The notes: generated by a model from the sequence alone, not told the origin. 64,000 nt of DNA from Talpa occidentalis (GCF_014898055.3 NW_023601543.1:14283314-14347313); one strand, 5' to 3'; numbered from the stretch's first letter, positions 1 through 12,612 are shown. Made by a program: numbers and translations.

Positions 1-2679
1 AGTTAAGGTATTAATTTCACAACAGTGGTTTAAATGTGTTGTAGTACAAATTCCAGTTTTTATCCTTTTGAGGTAAATAGATTATTCCTTAAAGATGTGT
101 TTCCACATTAGACAGAAGAATAGACAGTTGTCTGGGTTTTAGTCCAAATTTTTCTATGGGTCCTCTGTCTTCCAGTCTTTCTCTCTTTGAGGTCATCTAA
201 TAGATACCACTCTGCTAATTTATCAACTTGACTAGTTTTTATAATTGGATTCAAGGAAACATTAATCACAAAAATAGAATTAATATCTAATTCTATTTTT
301 AAAGCCTAGAGTAGAAAATATATTTTTTAAAACTTAAAACATTTTTTAAGACTACATATTCAGATAGAAGCCATCAGGTGCACACACAAACAGAAATTGT
401 GATTGTATATTAATATACATAGACAACCAAGGACAGGCTCAGAAGTTCCTCAGAGCAGTCTTATTTATATTTATTTATTCATAGTTCCTAAGTATGTCAG
501 ACCAGTACTTATATATAGTAGAAAAATGTTTTATCCTTCATTAAAGTAGACTTCAGTGCTTAGCTCACCCTGAGCTCTCCACAGAGATTCATCTTTAACC
601 CAAATGTGATAACACACTTCTTTCCAAATATAGACAATGCAGTGTCACTTTTTTCTGGAGGTTGCTGAGGACCTTTGTGCCTCTCGTTTATTACATTCTC
701 CTAAATTTAGTCTTTCAAATGCCTCAAGGATATTTTCACATTCACTTATTTCAAAACTCGACTTCCTTAATGGGGACAGTGACTTATTGGACATAGATTC
801 AGTCTCCTGGTTTTGAAGTATGGATTTCCTTTTTCTCTCTGTCCCCCTGTACCTCCAAAATAGGCATTCTAAACTTTAAGGACAGTCAGTATGTCAGTGT
901 TCAAATTTGCAAAAGGAAAATCAAAGGCAAGTCTACAGGAAGCTTGGTGGTTCAAAGATACCTGATTTTATTTTTAAAATGTGCTTAAGAAACTGAATAT
1001 ATAAATTCTGTATTTGTAGAAACAAATCTTAATTAAATGTGTAATGTGAGCTTGGCATTTTAAAGACTGCCATGTGAACTGCTTCTGTCATATAAATATC
1101 TACCTCTATGATCTGTGGGTTGGATATGGGAATAAGGCTTTTCTTAAAATAGGGTACCCCTTTCCTCTGTATCACCACAGAGAGTTCCTCAAGGAGTGCC
1201 CTCCCTGTTATACCCTGATTTCTCAGACTGATCCTGCGTGGTCTCTTGTGACTTCTTCCTACTGCATAAAGGTTGGGTTAGCCAGGTGTACTTCCCTGTC
1301 CCTTGATCTCTGCCTGGTTATCATTTATGAATATATCAACTATTTATGTATTTGTATGTGAGATAGAGTGGGAATTTATATAGGAGCCCTATACACATAT
1401 GTCTCCAGGTATTTATCCAAGTTTCATGGTATGTAAGACTAGCAGACATTACACACATTGCTAGGGGTTATATATTATATATAATAACTATTCTAAATAT
1501 TCTTATTTTGTTTCTTAACCATTTATGTGACATACTAACTCGATCTACTGCTGAAGTGTAACCACTTCTGAAGTGAAATGGCATGTATCCTAACAGCGTT
1601 TAAAATGCTATTGGCATTGTTTATCATAGAAAGTGGACACCCTTCTTTCTTCCTTGCACTGAGAAAGTTTAACCCATCTCCAATGTTGGCAAGGATAATG
1701 TTTCTTTTGATTTGTTTTTAAAAGGGTATGCACTAGTAATCTCATTTTAGTCTTTCATTTCCCTCCTTAATATGCTGCCCCTTGGCTTCATTTGCCTCTT
1801 TATGGGGAAGAATGCATCCGAGGCTTTCTTTGCTCCTACTCTTGCTATGATATGTTGACTAGTTTATGGAGAAATACATCACCTGCCTGCTGTGCATTTA
1901 AATTCCCCACTTTCCTGCTGCATTTGTGTGCAGCAACTGAAAGACAAATAGATGAATACATGGTCATTTTTGTCAGTGTAAGTTTTGGGGTGCATACATT
2001 ACCGAGCGCACATATCATTAAATACGAGTTTAATATCCTGAAGCAGAAGTGGTAGTACATCAGCTTTGTCCACAGAGGAGAAAAGGGGTCACTGTTTATG
2101 AGAACTGAATGGAAGCGTACCCTTCCTTATCAATCAAAGAAATTAAGAGATGAGAATTGGTCTTTTAGGCCATCTGCTTCCTGCCCCGGGGACCAGTGGA
2201 GGATGGGTCCTTTCATTATTATAGTCTTAGTGCTGCTTGGAGGGTGGTTTGTGGTTGTTTTTTGCCACACATTTCCATAGCTTTGCAGTAACTTCAAAAG
2301 CTTCTTGATATTCTTGGAAGTTCCTCCACTCTTCTTGACCAGAGAAGTACAACTTGTATCTCATTTCAAAGGAGATGCCCTCTCCCCTCTTTTGTAAACC
2401 TCCAGTAAGCTTTATTCCACCAAATTGTGTCAAGTTACTGGAGTTCTGCCTTTTCAAGATAACTTGTCACTCCATCTCTCTTTTTCTTCACTTCCCCCAT
2501 CTTGTTTTGAGTGTTCTTAGACAAATTTAGGAATCTTGTCATCATATCGTGATCTGACATTGTGAACATCTGAACCACCGTCCCTCATGAAGGCTAGAAA
2601 GGGGTAGGGAATGGTGGCCAGGAATTGCTTCAATATCTCCTTTCCCTTTCCCGTTCCCTCCCTCATGCCCTTCCTTCCA
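1..2679. other. Unassigned AT-rich sequence
   Basis: I recognise no gene, RNA or repeat family here. The short ORFs in this stretch have no splice context, no domain and no repeat-derived protein signature, and I treat them as chance. It is most likely intronic or intergenic DNA. Confidence 0.5.
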
Positions 2680-2694
2680 CTCTCTCTCTCTTAT

Positions 2695-2727
<33 letters not shown>

Positions 2728-2740
2728 CACACACACACAC
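2680..2740. repeat. (CT)n followed by (CA)n microsatellite
   Basis: A short CT run (about 2680-2691) passes into a CA run broken by one G near 2721. The ORF across it on the minus strand is only a low-complexity valine/cysteine translation of the repeat. Confidence 0.95.
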
Positions 2741-3054
2741 CCTCCTTGGACTAATGTTGAGCTAGATCATCACAGCACTGGGATGGTGGTAGTGCATGGA
2801 GGAAAGGCCTGAACTGGGCCTGAACTGGGGTTTGGGGCATGAGAATTAAGTAAGCTAAGGAAGCCGCAAACTAGGGAATTTCCAAGCCAGAAAGGACCAT
2901 AGAAAACAGATCCTTAATTATACAAATGAAGGAAGTGAGCCCTAGGCAATTAATGCCTAAATCAGCTAAATTTTTATTTCTGACAACAACCTGAAGGCCA
3001 AGATTGTAGAGATTAAGAGTACAGTGTCAAAGTGCAAGTTTGCCATGAATTAAT

Positions 3055-3656
3055 TTAGTTCATCAACATGTATGTATTGATGGACTCTTAATATGCCAGA
3101 CACTGTGCCAGATGTTAAAGATACCATATGATCCCTGGCCTCAAGGAGCTTATAGTTATTCACCAAACTGTAATGGTAAATAGCAAAGCAGAGAAATAGA
3201 CAATCACAGCATTAGATACTGTGTTTCCATAGTCTATGCCGATGCTAACAGAGGATATGGGAGCTGCCCCCAATTCAATTTTAGGTGGATAGGGATAGCT
3301 TCTTGGCAGAGGTTACCCAAGCCAAGATGGGGCACAGTGTTCCGGCTGATGTTAAAGTATATACAAATTTCTGAGCAAAAACTGTAAATAGTTCAGTATG
3401 GCTAGAGTATAGAGTAGTTAATGGTTGGGGAAATGGGTAGTTAAGGGATTGGTTAAGGGGGCTGTTGGGAGTATGGATGAGACTGGAAATAAGCAGTAAT
3501 CCACTTGGACTGAGATAATGGTGGTTGAGATGAAGATTCCCATTTGAGGTAGGGGGTAGAGTATTGGGCTTGGTTACTGGATGTGGGAAATGAGGGAGAG
3601 GGAAGACTGTAGACCCCCAGACTGGCACTGAGCAGCTAGGTGGATTGTATGTCATT
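3055..3656 (-). mobile_element. L2 LINE remnant, antisense, first part
   Basis: The text runs as the complement of the L2 3' end: a weak TATGTATTGATGGACTC start, then ATATGCCAGACACTGTGCCAGATG, then 'ggcctcaaggagctt', then GA/GT-rich L2 body ending 'gagggagaggga'. It continues beyond the inserted SINE at 4034. It is old and has no reading frame. Confidence 0.75.
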
Positions 3657-3676
3657 ATTTTTTTTTTTTTTTTTTT

Positions 3677-3712
<36 letters not shown>

Positions 3713-4018
3713 GAGGCATGCTTTATTTTATTTTTATTTTGTTTGCTGGTTTGTTTGTTTGTTTTGTTTATACATGCACTGGGTACAGTCAGAAGCGCGG
3801 GAGGGCGAGAGAATTCACCAGAGCCAGAGCGGGGAGCAGAGCAGGCAGAAGGACCGAAGTACACTGCTGAGGGGAGCAGCGGGCGGCAGGAGAGGTCTGC
3901 GCGCCATGTGGGACCCTCCTCCGGTGGCCGGGGAGCAGCCGGAGATCGAACCGGCGCCGCAGAGGCCGCGCGCAGCTTCGCAACCCAGCGCTCAACCGCT
4001 GCGCCACCGGGGAGGCCC
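3657..4018 (-). mobile_element. tRNA-derived SINE, copy 1 (long T-rich tail)
   Basis: Read on the minus strand it begins GGGCCTCCCCGGTGGCGC, has an A-box-like TGGCGCAGCGG and a B-box-like GGTTCGATCTC, and ends in a long A-rich tail (3657-3709 as T on the plus strand). The flanks carry a perfect 15-bp target-site duplication, GGATTGTATGTCATT, at 3642-3656 and 4019-4033, so the insertion is fairly young. It shares with copy 6 (22685-22973) a short extra segment after the B box and a GAAGTACACTG variant, marking a separate subfamily. Several GC-rich overlapping ORFs here are SINE translations and not genes. Confidence 0.95.
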
Positions 4019-4033
4019 GGATTGTATGTCATT

Positions 4034-4720
4034 TATTGACATAGAAGAAAGGGCAGAACTGTCAAGTGAACATAAGTTGGAGGTACCGTGGGGTGCCCAC
4101 ACTGAGAACAGTCTGAACTGGAAGATTATAGATAACAGAGTTATCTGCATATTTAGATATGATTTTTAGTCATGGGATCATGCAAAGCCAGTCTGAGAAT
4201 TAGTTGCCCTTAGACCTTGTTTGGCCTTAGACTGCTTTAGGAATCTGGCAGCTCTAGACCCTCTCCCTATAAAATTTACATATATAATTCTGCATGCAAT
4301 TTTAGGAGGTTTATAGGCCCCATAAAGCACATCCATGTGCCCACATGTTGTCTAGATTAAGAAACACTAGTTGTGGGATAAGAAGGAAAAATACATAAAG
4401 ACAAAGCATTGGCATTTAAGAAATGAATAGAGGAAGAGAGGTTCAGAAGGAAACTGAGAAAGAGAAAGCAGAGAATTAGGGGTGCCACAGAAGATGAGGG
4501 GAGAATTTAAGATAGGAGTGGTCTGTAGAGTGAAGTGCTGCAGAAACAAAGAGAGAAAGACTGAAAAGTGATCATTGGCTTTAGCAACAGAGTGTCAGTG
4601 ACCTTTGCAAGGGTGGTTTCAGTAAAAAGCTGCGGACAGGATCCAGAATGCTACGATTAAGCAGTGGAGGAGAGGAGAGGAAGTGGGAATGGCAAGGGCT
4701 GGCCACATGTTTCCAAGGGA
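4034..4720 (-). mobile_element. L2 LINE remnant, antisense, second part
   Basis: This continues the antisense L2 interrupted by SINE copy 1. Typical L2 body text includes the 'tcatctgcatattta'-like stretch near 4141-4160 and 'gaaaagtgatcattggctttagc' near 4563-4586 followed by 'gtcagtgacctttgcaa'. It is purine-rich and degraded. Confidence 0.65.
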
Positions 4721-5982
4721 ATGGGGGTGGGGGGGAGTTTGTTTTTGTTCCTTTCAGACCAAGTTAAGGCTGTTGAATGTCTTTTAGTATTTTAAGTTTG
4801 TCATGTTATTTTATGATTTTTTTACCATTCCAAAAAGAACAAAGAAATTCCATAAACAATGGAGTTTCACAGATTTCAGTGCTTGTCTGATATTAATAAA
4901 TTATGAATTGTGGCTTTAAATCCCTACAGTTCTGTATCTCTTCCTCAGCTTTGCTTAAGGTGTCTATCTACAGAGAGTCCACAATGCCTCAGGCGGTACT
5001 AAATTAGCACTGGAGGTATATTCGGGCCAGTCTGGCTGGGGATGAAAGAGGCAATAAGACTGGCTTTAGACCCTTGATTGAGGAGCCAGCTTTGTAATAC
5101 CCAGCTTAGTAATTATGGGGCCTTTATGTGTGCAAGCGTTAACCTTGGTTAAGCTTTGTCGTAGGTTTTCCAAAACAGCTGGGGCTTTTGGTCTATGAAG
5201 ACATTAATTTGTGTCTCCAGGGGCTATGCATATATCAAACTGGAAAAGAAGGGAGGAGGAGCAAATTTCTTTGTGTGAATCGCAGCTCCCTGTTAACTGT
5301 TTAATTGAGGAGAAGGAAAGAGTCCTATGACAATTACTGAATTAGGGATGCACTATTATCTTCTGCTTGATGTATTCTTTCTTGGTGTATTTATACTAAG
5401 AAAGGCAGTAAACCCTGTCTCCTCTAAGAAGGTCTGCTTTGTTGCCCTTCCGCAGAAGTGTTGACTCAGATTTCACAGTTCTTGTTGTTTCAAAAGAAGG
5501 CTTAATGTTGGTAGTGATGGTTGTTAATTTAAACTTTGGTCCTCTTTTCTTACCATCTGCTGTGTAGCAGACTCTCAGTCACAGTTCGGGGTAACAGCAA
5601 GGAGCCCACCTGGGGAAAGCAGAGTAAAGACTAGGCCTTTGGAAAGTCTGCTCTTTTTTCCTCTCTAGCCATAGAGAAGATTATTGGGAGACCACAGCAT
5701 CCTGGAAACAATTGTCATGTTAGAGTGAATTAACAGTGGGACGTGAACCTGGATTTAACACCTCCTGACCTTTAAAAACATCAGCATAAATGATGCTATG
5801 GTGAGCCCGGGTTCCCCCTCTTGCACTGTTTCAGGCTGATCATTCAGCCATTGAATGAATCTAATTGAAGAATGCCAAAATGTATTAAAAAAGGAGATTC
5901 TTCATAGTTTTCTTATTGCTACCTTTTTACTGTGATGGTAAAATATCCTCTGAAAAATACTATAGGAACATTCTCACCCCAC

Positions 5983-5985
<3 letters not shown>
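4721..5985. other. Unassigned sequence
   Basis: No recognised repeat or gene. The part around 5180-5300 looks non-repetitive with several short TF-motif-like words (ATGCATAT, TTTAATTG), but I cannot show function from one sequence. Confidence 0.4.

Positions 5986-6040
<55 letters not shown>
5986..6040. repeat. (GA)n microsatellite
   Basis: An uninterrupted GA dinucleotide run of about 55 bases. It is a homopurine/homopyrimidine tract. Confidence 0.97.
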
Positions 6041-6044
<4 letters not shown>

Positions 6045-6969
6045 CTAAACATTCTTAATATTGGGGAGTGTGCTCATAGGGGGAAAGGATGAAACTCTCC
6101 TCTAAAACAGTCCTGTGATGCCACAGTCAAGATCCAAATATCAGAATTTATAGTCCCTGACCCAGTATGCACACTCTTGAATTAAAAGTGAAAAGACATT
6201 AATTTTATCAGTGTTTAATGGGACAGTATTTTGGGGGTTTTTTTTGGGGGGGCAGTTTTATTGATAAATATAACCAGCAATGTTGACTCTTAAGCGTTTT
6301 CTATTGAATAATGTATCTATTCAATTGGATAATTGTATTCTATTGGATAATATATCAATAGATTTCATATGAGTACCTTTAATAAACTCTTAGAGAACTG
6401 TAAAAAAGAGTGTAGCCTGTCCAAAAGATTAGTCTGTACATTGGAGGCCGCTTATAAACCAATACTTTCATATGCAAAAAGGTGCTGCTTTGTAGTCATT
6501 TTGATTATGACTTTAAATTTAAATTAATAAAAATTTTACAAATTAGCTTATTATACAATTGCTGACATGAGATAATTAGTGATATATCTTCTCAGACTTT
6601 CTCACAGCATTTTACTTGTTGAGCTATGAGGAATATAGTGTCTACCAAATGTCAGCTTGCAAGCCATTTTTTTTCCCTATGGCAAATACATTATAAAAGA
6701 TCTTACTTAATTCAGTTTCTTTTTTGTACCTCAATTGTAGATGTTAAGCTCTTCCCTTCGGCTTAGCTATATAATCATAATCTTTGTAAAACACAATTTA
6801 ATTAACTGCTTTAAAATTATATAAGCAAGAGGCTGGGAGAAGAAATGCTCAACTCTTTTTGTTCTCTGTTAAAATTAACACAGGTTGTTTAAAAATCCCA
6901 TTTTGTCTGGGCTATTCCTCAGTGATCACTGATTAAAAATGTAAGTATGGTATAGGAAAATAGAATTCT
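6041..6969. other. Unassigned AT-rich sequence
   Basis: No gene or identifiable repeat. Near 6296-6362 there are imperfect iterations of a TATTG(A/G)ATAAT-like word. Confidence 0.45.
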
Positions 6970-7190
6970 TTAATTACCCAGAAGCTACAGAATTGAGCCA
7001 GATGTTATTGGATCTGGAAGAGACATTGAAATTTATCTAGCCCAAACGTCTCATTTTACAGATGAGGAAACTATGATCCAAATAGTTTGAATGATTTATC
7101 TAGGATTATGTCCTAAGTTAGTGGCACATATAGTGCTCAATCTCAAGTTCCATGACTCTTAGTGATCTTGGTATTCTATGCTGCCTCCAG
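6970..7190 (-). mobile_element. MIR-family SINE remnant, antisense
   Basis: 'ggatctggaagagacattg' followed by 'tcattttacagatgaggaaact' and then a degraded 'gtggcacatatagtgctcaatctcaag' is the complement of the MIR/MIR3 core. Ancient and non-functional. Confidence 0.75.
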
Positions 7191-7889
7191 AAAACTGGAA
7201 AGGTAGAAATTTAACTCCAGCTTTTGACATTCAAAGCATGTACTCTACCTCTGTATATTCCTGGCGGGGCTTAATCAATACTAACCCACATGATTAAAAT
7301 TATTATCTTCTTAATTCAATAAGTTGCTTTGGAAAGCAACCACATAAAATGGATTGGAAGAGACACTTTGGCAGTAATGCCCCTCAATATATGTTGCATG
7401 AATTAGGCTTGCTATATTATAGATGCAGTGCAACCTGCTAAGAAAGCAGAGTCCTAGGAAAGAGCTACTGGAGCTAGCCATTACGACTGCTCTGATTCAG
7501 AAAGTAACTTGAAGTTTTGATGGAATTGATCACTCATTAGCCCATGGGCCAGAAAAAAAGAAAATCAATGAGCAAAAAAAATCATGGTGATAAGAGAATA
7601 CACCTAATCCCTGCCTTGTCCGCATATGCTTTTAACTGAGCTGTATCTTCCCAAGAATAAAGAAAATTTAGGTGGAAGTCCCACTCTACTGTGCATGGTA
7701 GACTTGGGCCTCACCTCTGGACTAAGGCTTCCCATCCCAGGTATATCTCAAGAAAGACTCTTGCCAAGCTAGAATAAAATAAAGATGGTTAGGGACTAGA
7801 AAACCTTGTCATATACAGAAAGGTTAGAAATTTGGGCATTTAGTGCCTGGAAAAGAGAAAGTTTAGGCCTGGAGTAGGGAAGGGAACTG
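7191..7889. other. Unassigned sequence
   Basis: Nothing recognised apart from ordinary AT-rich unique-looking DNA. Confidence 0.4.
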
Positions 7890-7980
7890 AAATATTTTAA
7901 TTACCTACTGTATGCCAGGCATTTGCATGCATTATTTCCTTTCATCTGCATACCATTCTATGCAGTAGATATTATCTTTC
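7890..7980 (-). mobile_element. MIR fragment, antisense
   Basis: 'taattacctactgtatgccaggcatttgcatgc' followed by 'cattctatgcagtagatattat' matches the antisense 3' half of MIR. Confidence 0.6.
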
Positions 7981-8179
7981 TTGGTAGTATCTGGTTTTTT
8001 GTTTTTTGGTTTTTTTGGCAATATCTGGTTTTAAGGTGACAGATAATAAGGAGAAGACATAGGATGCACAGCTCAAGAGCTCATATTTTAGATTGGAATC
8101 TTCAAATATTTGAAGAGCTGATATGAAAAAGAGGATTGAGGATTGATATGTGATACTCCAGAGGACATCCTTGGTCATG

Positions 8180-8440
8180 ATAGTAGTTATAGTTGTAAAA
8201 GTAGCAGTAGTATTAGCAATAAAAACAAAGCTGACATTTATCGAGCACTTACTTTTGGCCAGAAACTGTGCAAGCACTTGAATTATATTAACATATTTAA
8301 TCCCTACAATAATCCTGTGATGTCAGTACCATTATTATTTCCATTTTACATATAAGGAACCGAAATAGAGCTTAAGTCACGTACCTAACATCATGCAAGT
8401 AAGGGAGACTGCATATGAACCCAGGTAGTAATAGGAAGGC
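8180..8440 (-). mobile_element. MIR SINE, nearly full length, antisense
   Basis: The order 'tgacatttatcgagcacttac', 'ccagaaactgtgcaagcac', 'ataatcctgtgatgtcagtacc', 'cattttacatataaggaacc' and finally 'catatgaacccagg' follows the antisense MIR consensus from its 3' end to its tRNA-related part. Confidence 0.85.
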
Positions 8441-9742
8441 AAATTTTAGCCTTGCACCAGAGGGATATCTTTCTATTCAGATTATCTGGCAGTGGAATGA
8501 GTGTTCTGGGGAAGCAAGGACTATTCCAGCCCTGAAAGTATTTAGACAATATCTGGTCGCTGCTGTCAGGCATGCTGCGCGTGGGATTCCTTTACTGGGA
8601 ACAAAGTTATGAGCAAGATAAACTAAAAGGCCCATTTCAGCTCTGAAATAATATAGGTTCATAGGCAACCATGCCCTTCCTAGACCTTTTGTGGACTTGG
8701 TTCGATACTTAGAGCCCATTGATAGGCAGGTTTCACTTCTGTTACTCAGTATATGAGCTATTGGCACAGGAGAAATATAATTTAATGAACTGGCCCACCA
8801 AATAGAGAGAAGCCATTCTAAGGGTTCATTGCATGAACAAATTTAGAAACCACTGGACAAGGTCAAAAGAAATCCATTAATGAAAATTGATTAGCCTCCA
8901 GGGTTGTCCTTTCTTAATTGCAATAGTTTATAATCCCATGAATTTAGTACCCACTTTCAAATTCCAACTCTCTCATTTTATCTTAATAATTTCTTGCATT
9001 AACCTGCCATATGGTTCTTCCCTTTCCAATCTTGTGATAATGTCACTTATCTATTCATTCAGACACCTTTGTATTTCTAATATTAGCCAATTACAAAAAC
9101 CATCTGGGATTTATATAGCATTCTCACCTAGAGCACAATGGGTTTCATTTAATTTAAAAATACAAATGTGCCATGCCATGAGGAAAATAACCCACAGATA
9201 TAGCTAAATAGCTAGCCCTTTCTCCCTCTCCCTCAGCTTTTCTTATCTTTCTTTGGCTACTTTCTCAAAGGAGAAAAATGAGCTCTTTAGGAATTCCAGC
9301 ATTGTGCATGGTAAAAGTGTGAAGACACTATCATTAACCTCTTTTGCTCAGTGATTCCCAGAAAGGCAGTTAGAGTGTGATTTATCACTACTTCCCGTGA
9401 CAAAAATGACTGTAGGTTGTCACCTAGGAAAGGAATGGTTCAGGGAGAAACGAGTCAAGAATTGCTCTGGAGAAATATAAATACAAAAGCTTAACACTTC
9501 TTCATCAGTGCCTCTTCAAACTAACTAGAATCCCCATAGAAGGCCAATGGAGTCTTTGAATGTGTCCATTCTTTCTGGAGACTCGCTGATCAGTTTGGTT
9601 ATTGTGTACCACACAAAAGATCAAATTCAGAAGTCCACCTACACCAGTGGAGTCCCCGTGTCTTGGCAAATTTACGTGAAGTTTTTATAAAGCTCCCAAA
9701 TGCTCAATCTCCTGGAGAAGGAAATTCTCTAACTTTGGTCTA
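8441..9742. other. Unassigned sequence
   Basis: No recognised gene or repeat. ORFs in this stretch have no supporting features. Confidence 0.4.
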
Positions 9743-10006
9743 GTGATGTTTCACAGCTGGTCTTTCCCTCAGTTCAACTTTACTTACAATGATATTTCAG
9801 AAGCAATATATGAGGCTTATACTATTAGGACCATTTTTACTGACCTAACTGATGCCTTTAATTTAGTCACCCATAAACACGTTCTTCAGAAACCCCATGA
9901 TTCTAGACTTAGCAGTGACCCTGTAAAATGGTTTTCTCTCCATTTAGTTCTTGTCAACTTTGCCTCGACCTGGAGGTCCAAAATTCTTGCAGACCGTCAT
10001 GTTTAG
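9743..10006 (+). pseudogene. Possible ancient LINE reverse-transcriptase fragment
   Basis: An 87-codon open frame encodes, from about residue 32, TDLTDAFNLVTHKHVLQKPH followed by a segment ending PVKWFSLHL. This resembles the reverse-transcriptase palm motif of CR1/L2/RTE-type LINEs (consensus-like D-L-S-x-A-F-D-x-V-x-H, then L-L-x-K-L, then W-F-x-S-Y-L). The second catalytic motif (F/Y-x-D-D) is not visible. It has no splice or promoter context, so I read it as a relic of an old LINE that happens to remain open. A chance resemblance is possible. Confidence 0.45.
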
Positions 10007-10289
10007 TGAAGATTAACTGAAGCCTCTCTTTGGGTGATGGTGAAGGACAGTTCAAAGACTGTGCTGGCAGCGCCATTTGCTATCGCAAAAAGGTTCTCCT
10101 TTTGAAATCATCTCCCTCTTTCTAGCAGATCTGCTGGTGTCGAGGGGAAAATTTTTGGCAGAATTTGTTCTTCCAGTTGCTTCCAATATATGTTATCCCC
10201 TAAGGCAGAACATTCATGGTAATTCATGTGACATAGCATTTCAGTGGAGTGGTAGAGCTAACTGGGATGTTATAGAACCTTTAGCTTGA
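10007..10289. other. Possible continuation of the old LINE, unassigned
   Basis: Unique-looking sequence directly after the RT-like fragment. I cannot align it to a named family. Confidence 0.3.
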
Positions 10290-10440
10290 TATCCTTGTTT
10301 TATAGATAGGGAAACTGAGTCCCAGAAGTGTTAAATGACTCAACTGAAGCCGTGTAACTAATGAGTATCAGGGTCTAGAGTAGAACCCAGGTTTCAGGGC
10401 TCCTAATCTAGCGCTTTTTCTACCAGGTATGCTGCTTCAT
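10290..10440 (-). mobile_element. MIR remnant, antisense
   Basis: 'ttatagatagggaaactgagtcccagaagtg', 'aatgactcaactgaagccgtgtaactaatgagt' and 'agaacccaggtttcagggctcc' match the antisense MIR tRNA-related half. Confidence 0.8.
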
Positions 10441-10484
10441 ACCTAATTTGTTTAGCAGTTACTAGTCTGTTATGTATTTTATGA

Positions 10485-10705
10485 GTGGCAATTAAGAGCA
10501 AGCCTGGATTTGAATTTTACCCTTTATTACTTGTGTGCATTTATACATCGAAACTTAATATCTGAACCTCAGTTGCCTGGTTTGTGAAACTGAGATAAGA
10601 ATACCTACCTGTTAAAATTATGGTGAGAATTAAGTGATACAATGTATATAAAGCACTTTGCAAAGAGCCTTGCACATAGTAAACTCTCAGTGAAGGTAAC
10701 TTCCT
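10485..10705 (+). mobile_element. MIR SINE, sense
   Basis: 'gcctggatttgaattttaccc', 'tgaacctcagttgcctggtttgtgaaactgagata', 'aatacctacctgtt' and 'agcactttgcaaagagccttgcacatagtaa' follow the sense MIR consensus in order. Confidence 0.85.
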
Positions 10706-11940
10706 TTAACTAGGTAGCTTTTCCTCTATATAATGTATTCAGTTCTCCCTGCCTCCTCCCTAGGATGAGAATTCTCTTGGAAATATTAATTTTCTTAAAT
10801 GATATGCAAATGTGTTAAAATGCAGTAATATTCTAGCTAAACTGAGTCTAGTGTATCTATTTTTTCCTAAGTTAATTGCAGCTTGATTTGGTTCTGTTCT
10901 GTATCACATCTATTTCCACAAACAGGAAATTGTCTTTTCTAGATTTTGATTGGCAGGGATGGTTTTGTAAACCTTATTGAATTACATTAGTGTTGCTCTG
11001 TGGTGGAGGAGACTCTTTCATTATAAGCCTCTGTTCCTAGGTGTTTATCTTTTTCATAAAATTATCCTTTGGACTGAAATAGTTTCAATTTGTTTTCTCT
11101 TTCTGATGGGGTAGAAAAATTGGAAGGTAGGAAAAATGGGGAAATTTATTATAACATTTTATTTGACAACTATAATCACATTTAAAGATTTTCCTGTTTG
11201 CCCCTGCGGTTTTAAAATGTTAAAACTCCATAAGAACCCAGAAACACAAAGCACAGTTATTTTAAAGAGCAACTTGCAGAAATTCCACAGGAAGCAACAG
11301 GATCTGTATGAGGTCAGAGTCTCGTGAAGACATACACCTGGCGCCAGAAGCTTTCTTTTTCAAGTTATCTTTGACAATTCAGATTTTTTTTAACAGATAC
11401 ATTATTTGAATTGGACACTGTCCTTTCAGATTCCCAACTATCTTCTCAGCACTGTTGGAAAATATTTGTCAGGAAAAAAGAGGTACAAAGTAAGCAAAAA
11501 GAAATGATTAGAGAGGAGTTAGGAAAAGGATTTGTAAATGGAATTGGAGGCTCAGTCAAGAAGTTAAGAAAAGACTAGTTAGAGATTTCCCAAACCAATA
11601 CCTGGTGATTTTGGTCAAATTGCTGTCTCCAGGGCCTGGGAAAGATGGCTGACCCTTACGAAGAAAGCTTGTCCGTTAGGGACAATCACAGCTAAAGGAA
11701 GTTGAGGATCCGAAAGGGGAGTGGAGGCTGCTGAAAGAGCATTGGGGTAGACTTAGGAGAGGAAAGGGAAGTATAGAATCATCAAAAACAGCACAAGATA
11801 AAGGGCCAGAGCCTGGGGTCAATGGATTAGAAGCTAAAGAAAGAAGGAACACAAAGGGACTGTTTAAACGCTGGAACCAGTATTAAGCTATGTGGTTATT
11901 GCAAATTTGACTGTAACTTATCTCAACAGCTCTCATTTAA
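10706..11940. other. Unassigned sequence
   Basis: No recognised gene. The purine-rich part 11480-11850 may contain decayed repeat, but I cannot name it. Confidence 0.4.
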
Positions 11941-12057
11941 AATGCGAACTCTAGAGAGTAGGGTTTATTATCTGTTTGTCCACTGATTTATCCCTAACAC
12001 CAAGATCCCTCCTGTGCTCAGAGCAGGCACTCACTAAGTATTTGTTGAATGAATGAT
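11941..12057 (+). mobile_element. L2 3' end, sense
   Basis: 'agggtttattatctgtttgtccactg', 'ccctaacacc', 'gcaggcactcactaagtatttgttgaatgaatga' is the sense 3' terminus of L2. Confidence 0.85.
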
Positions 12058-12479
12058 CTGCTTAGAAATTTACTTTAAGGTTTTCTCCCAGTAGTGTAAA
12101 GATAACTGTGTGTTTGAATTGCCTGAATGTGCTACAATGGAATGATAGGGAGGAAAAGGTGAAGAAGGACCTTAAACCCAAGATGCAAAGCAAGTGACAA
12201 TGGCGACCTGGGCTCAGGAAGGGATGGTTTGGGGATCTCCCTATGGAGAGTGTCTCAGTAACTCACTGTAAAATTGCTTTCCTTTTTCAGATCCCTTTTC
12301 CCTGAATCCCAAGGTATGCTATCCTGTAATTAGAAAGGAGGGAAATCAAAAACGCAGGTCGTCCCAAGGAAGAAACTCTATTTAACATCTTACCTGCTGC
12401 AAACAGCCTATAGCAGTTGCTGTTCCACTGCCTGCTCAATAAAACAAAACAAAACAAAAAAGTACAACCTTAGAAATCA
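12058..12479. other. Unassigned sequence between two L2 termini
   Basis: No feature recognised other than a short A-rich (AAAAC)n patch near 12441-12460. Confidence 0.4.
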
Positions 12480-12612
12480 GAAATCCTTGTCTCCTCCTTT
12501 CTCCATAAATTCACTTGAACCTATGCACGATCCTATTTGGGCTTCTTATGCCAACTTCTAAAACAGTGCCTGGCACTACGAGGCACTCAATAAATATTTC
12601 TTGAATGAATGG
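12480..12612 (+). mobile_element. L2 3' end, sense
   Basis: 'acagtgcctggcactacgaggcactcaataaatatttcttgaatgaatgg' closes an L2 3' end. The upstream limit is uncertain. Confidence 0.8.

Noticed and set aside
3281..3655. 124-codon minus-strand ORF rich in proline, serine and leucine
   Set aside because: It is L2-derived sequence next to the SINE; no start context or domain.
3640..4169. Several overlapping GC-rich ORFs (up to 136 codons) on both strands
   Set aside because: They lie on SINE copy 1 and its T-rich tail; equivalent ORFs recur on other SINE copies.
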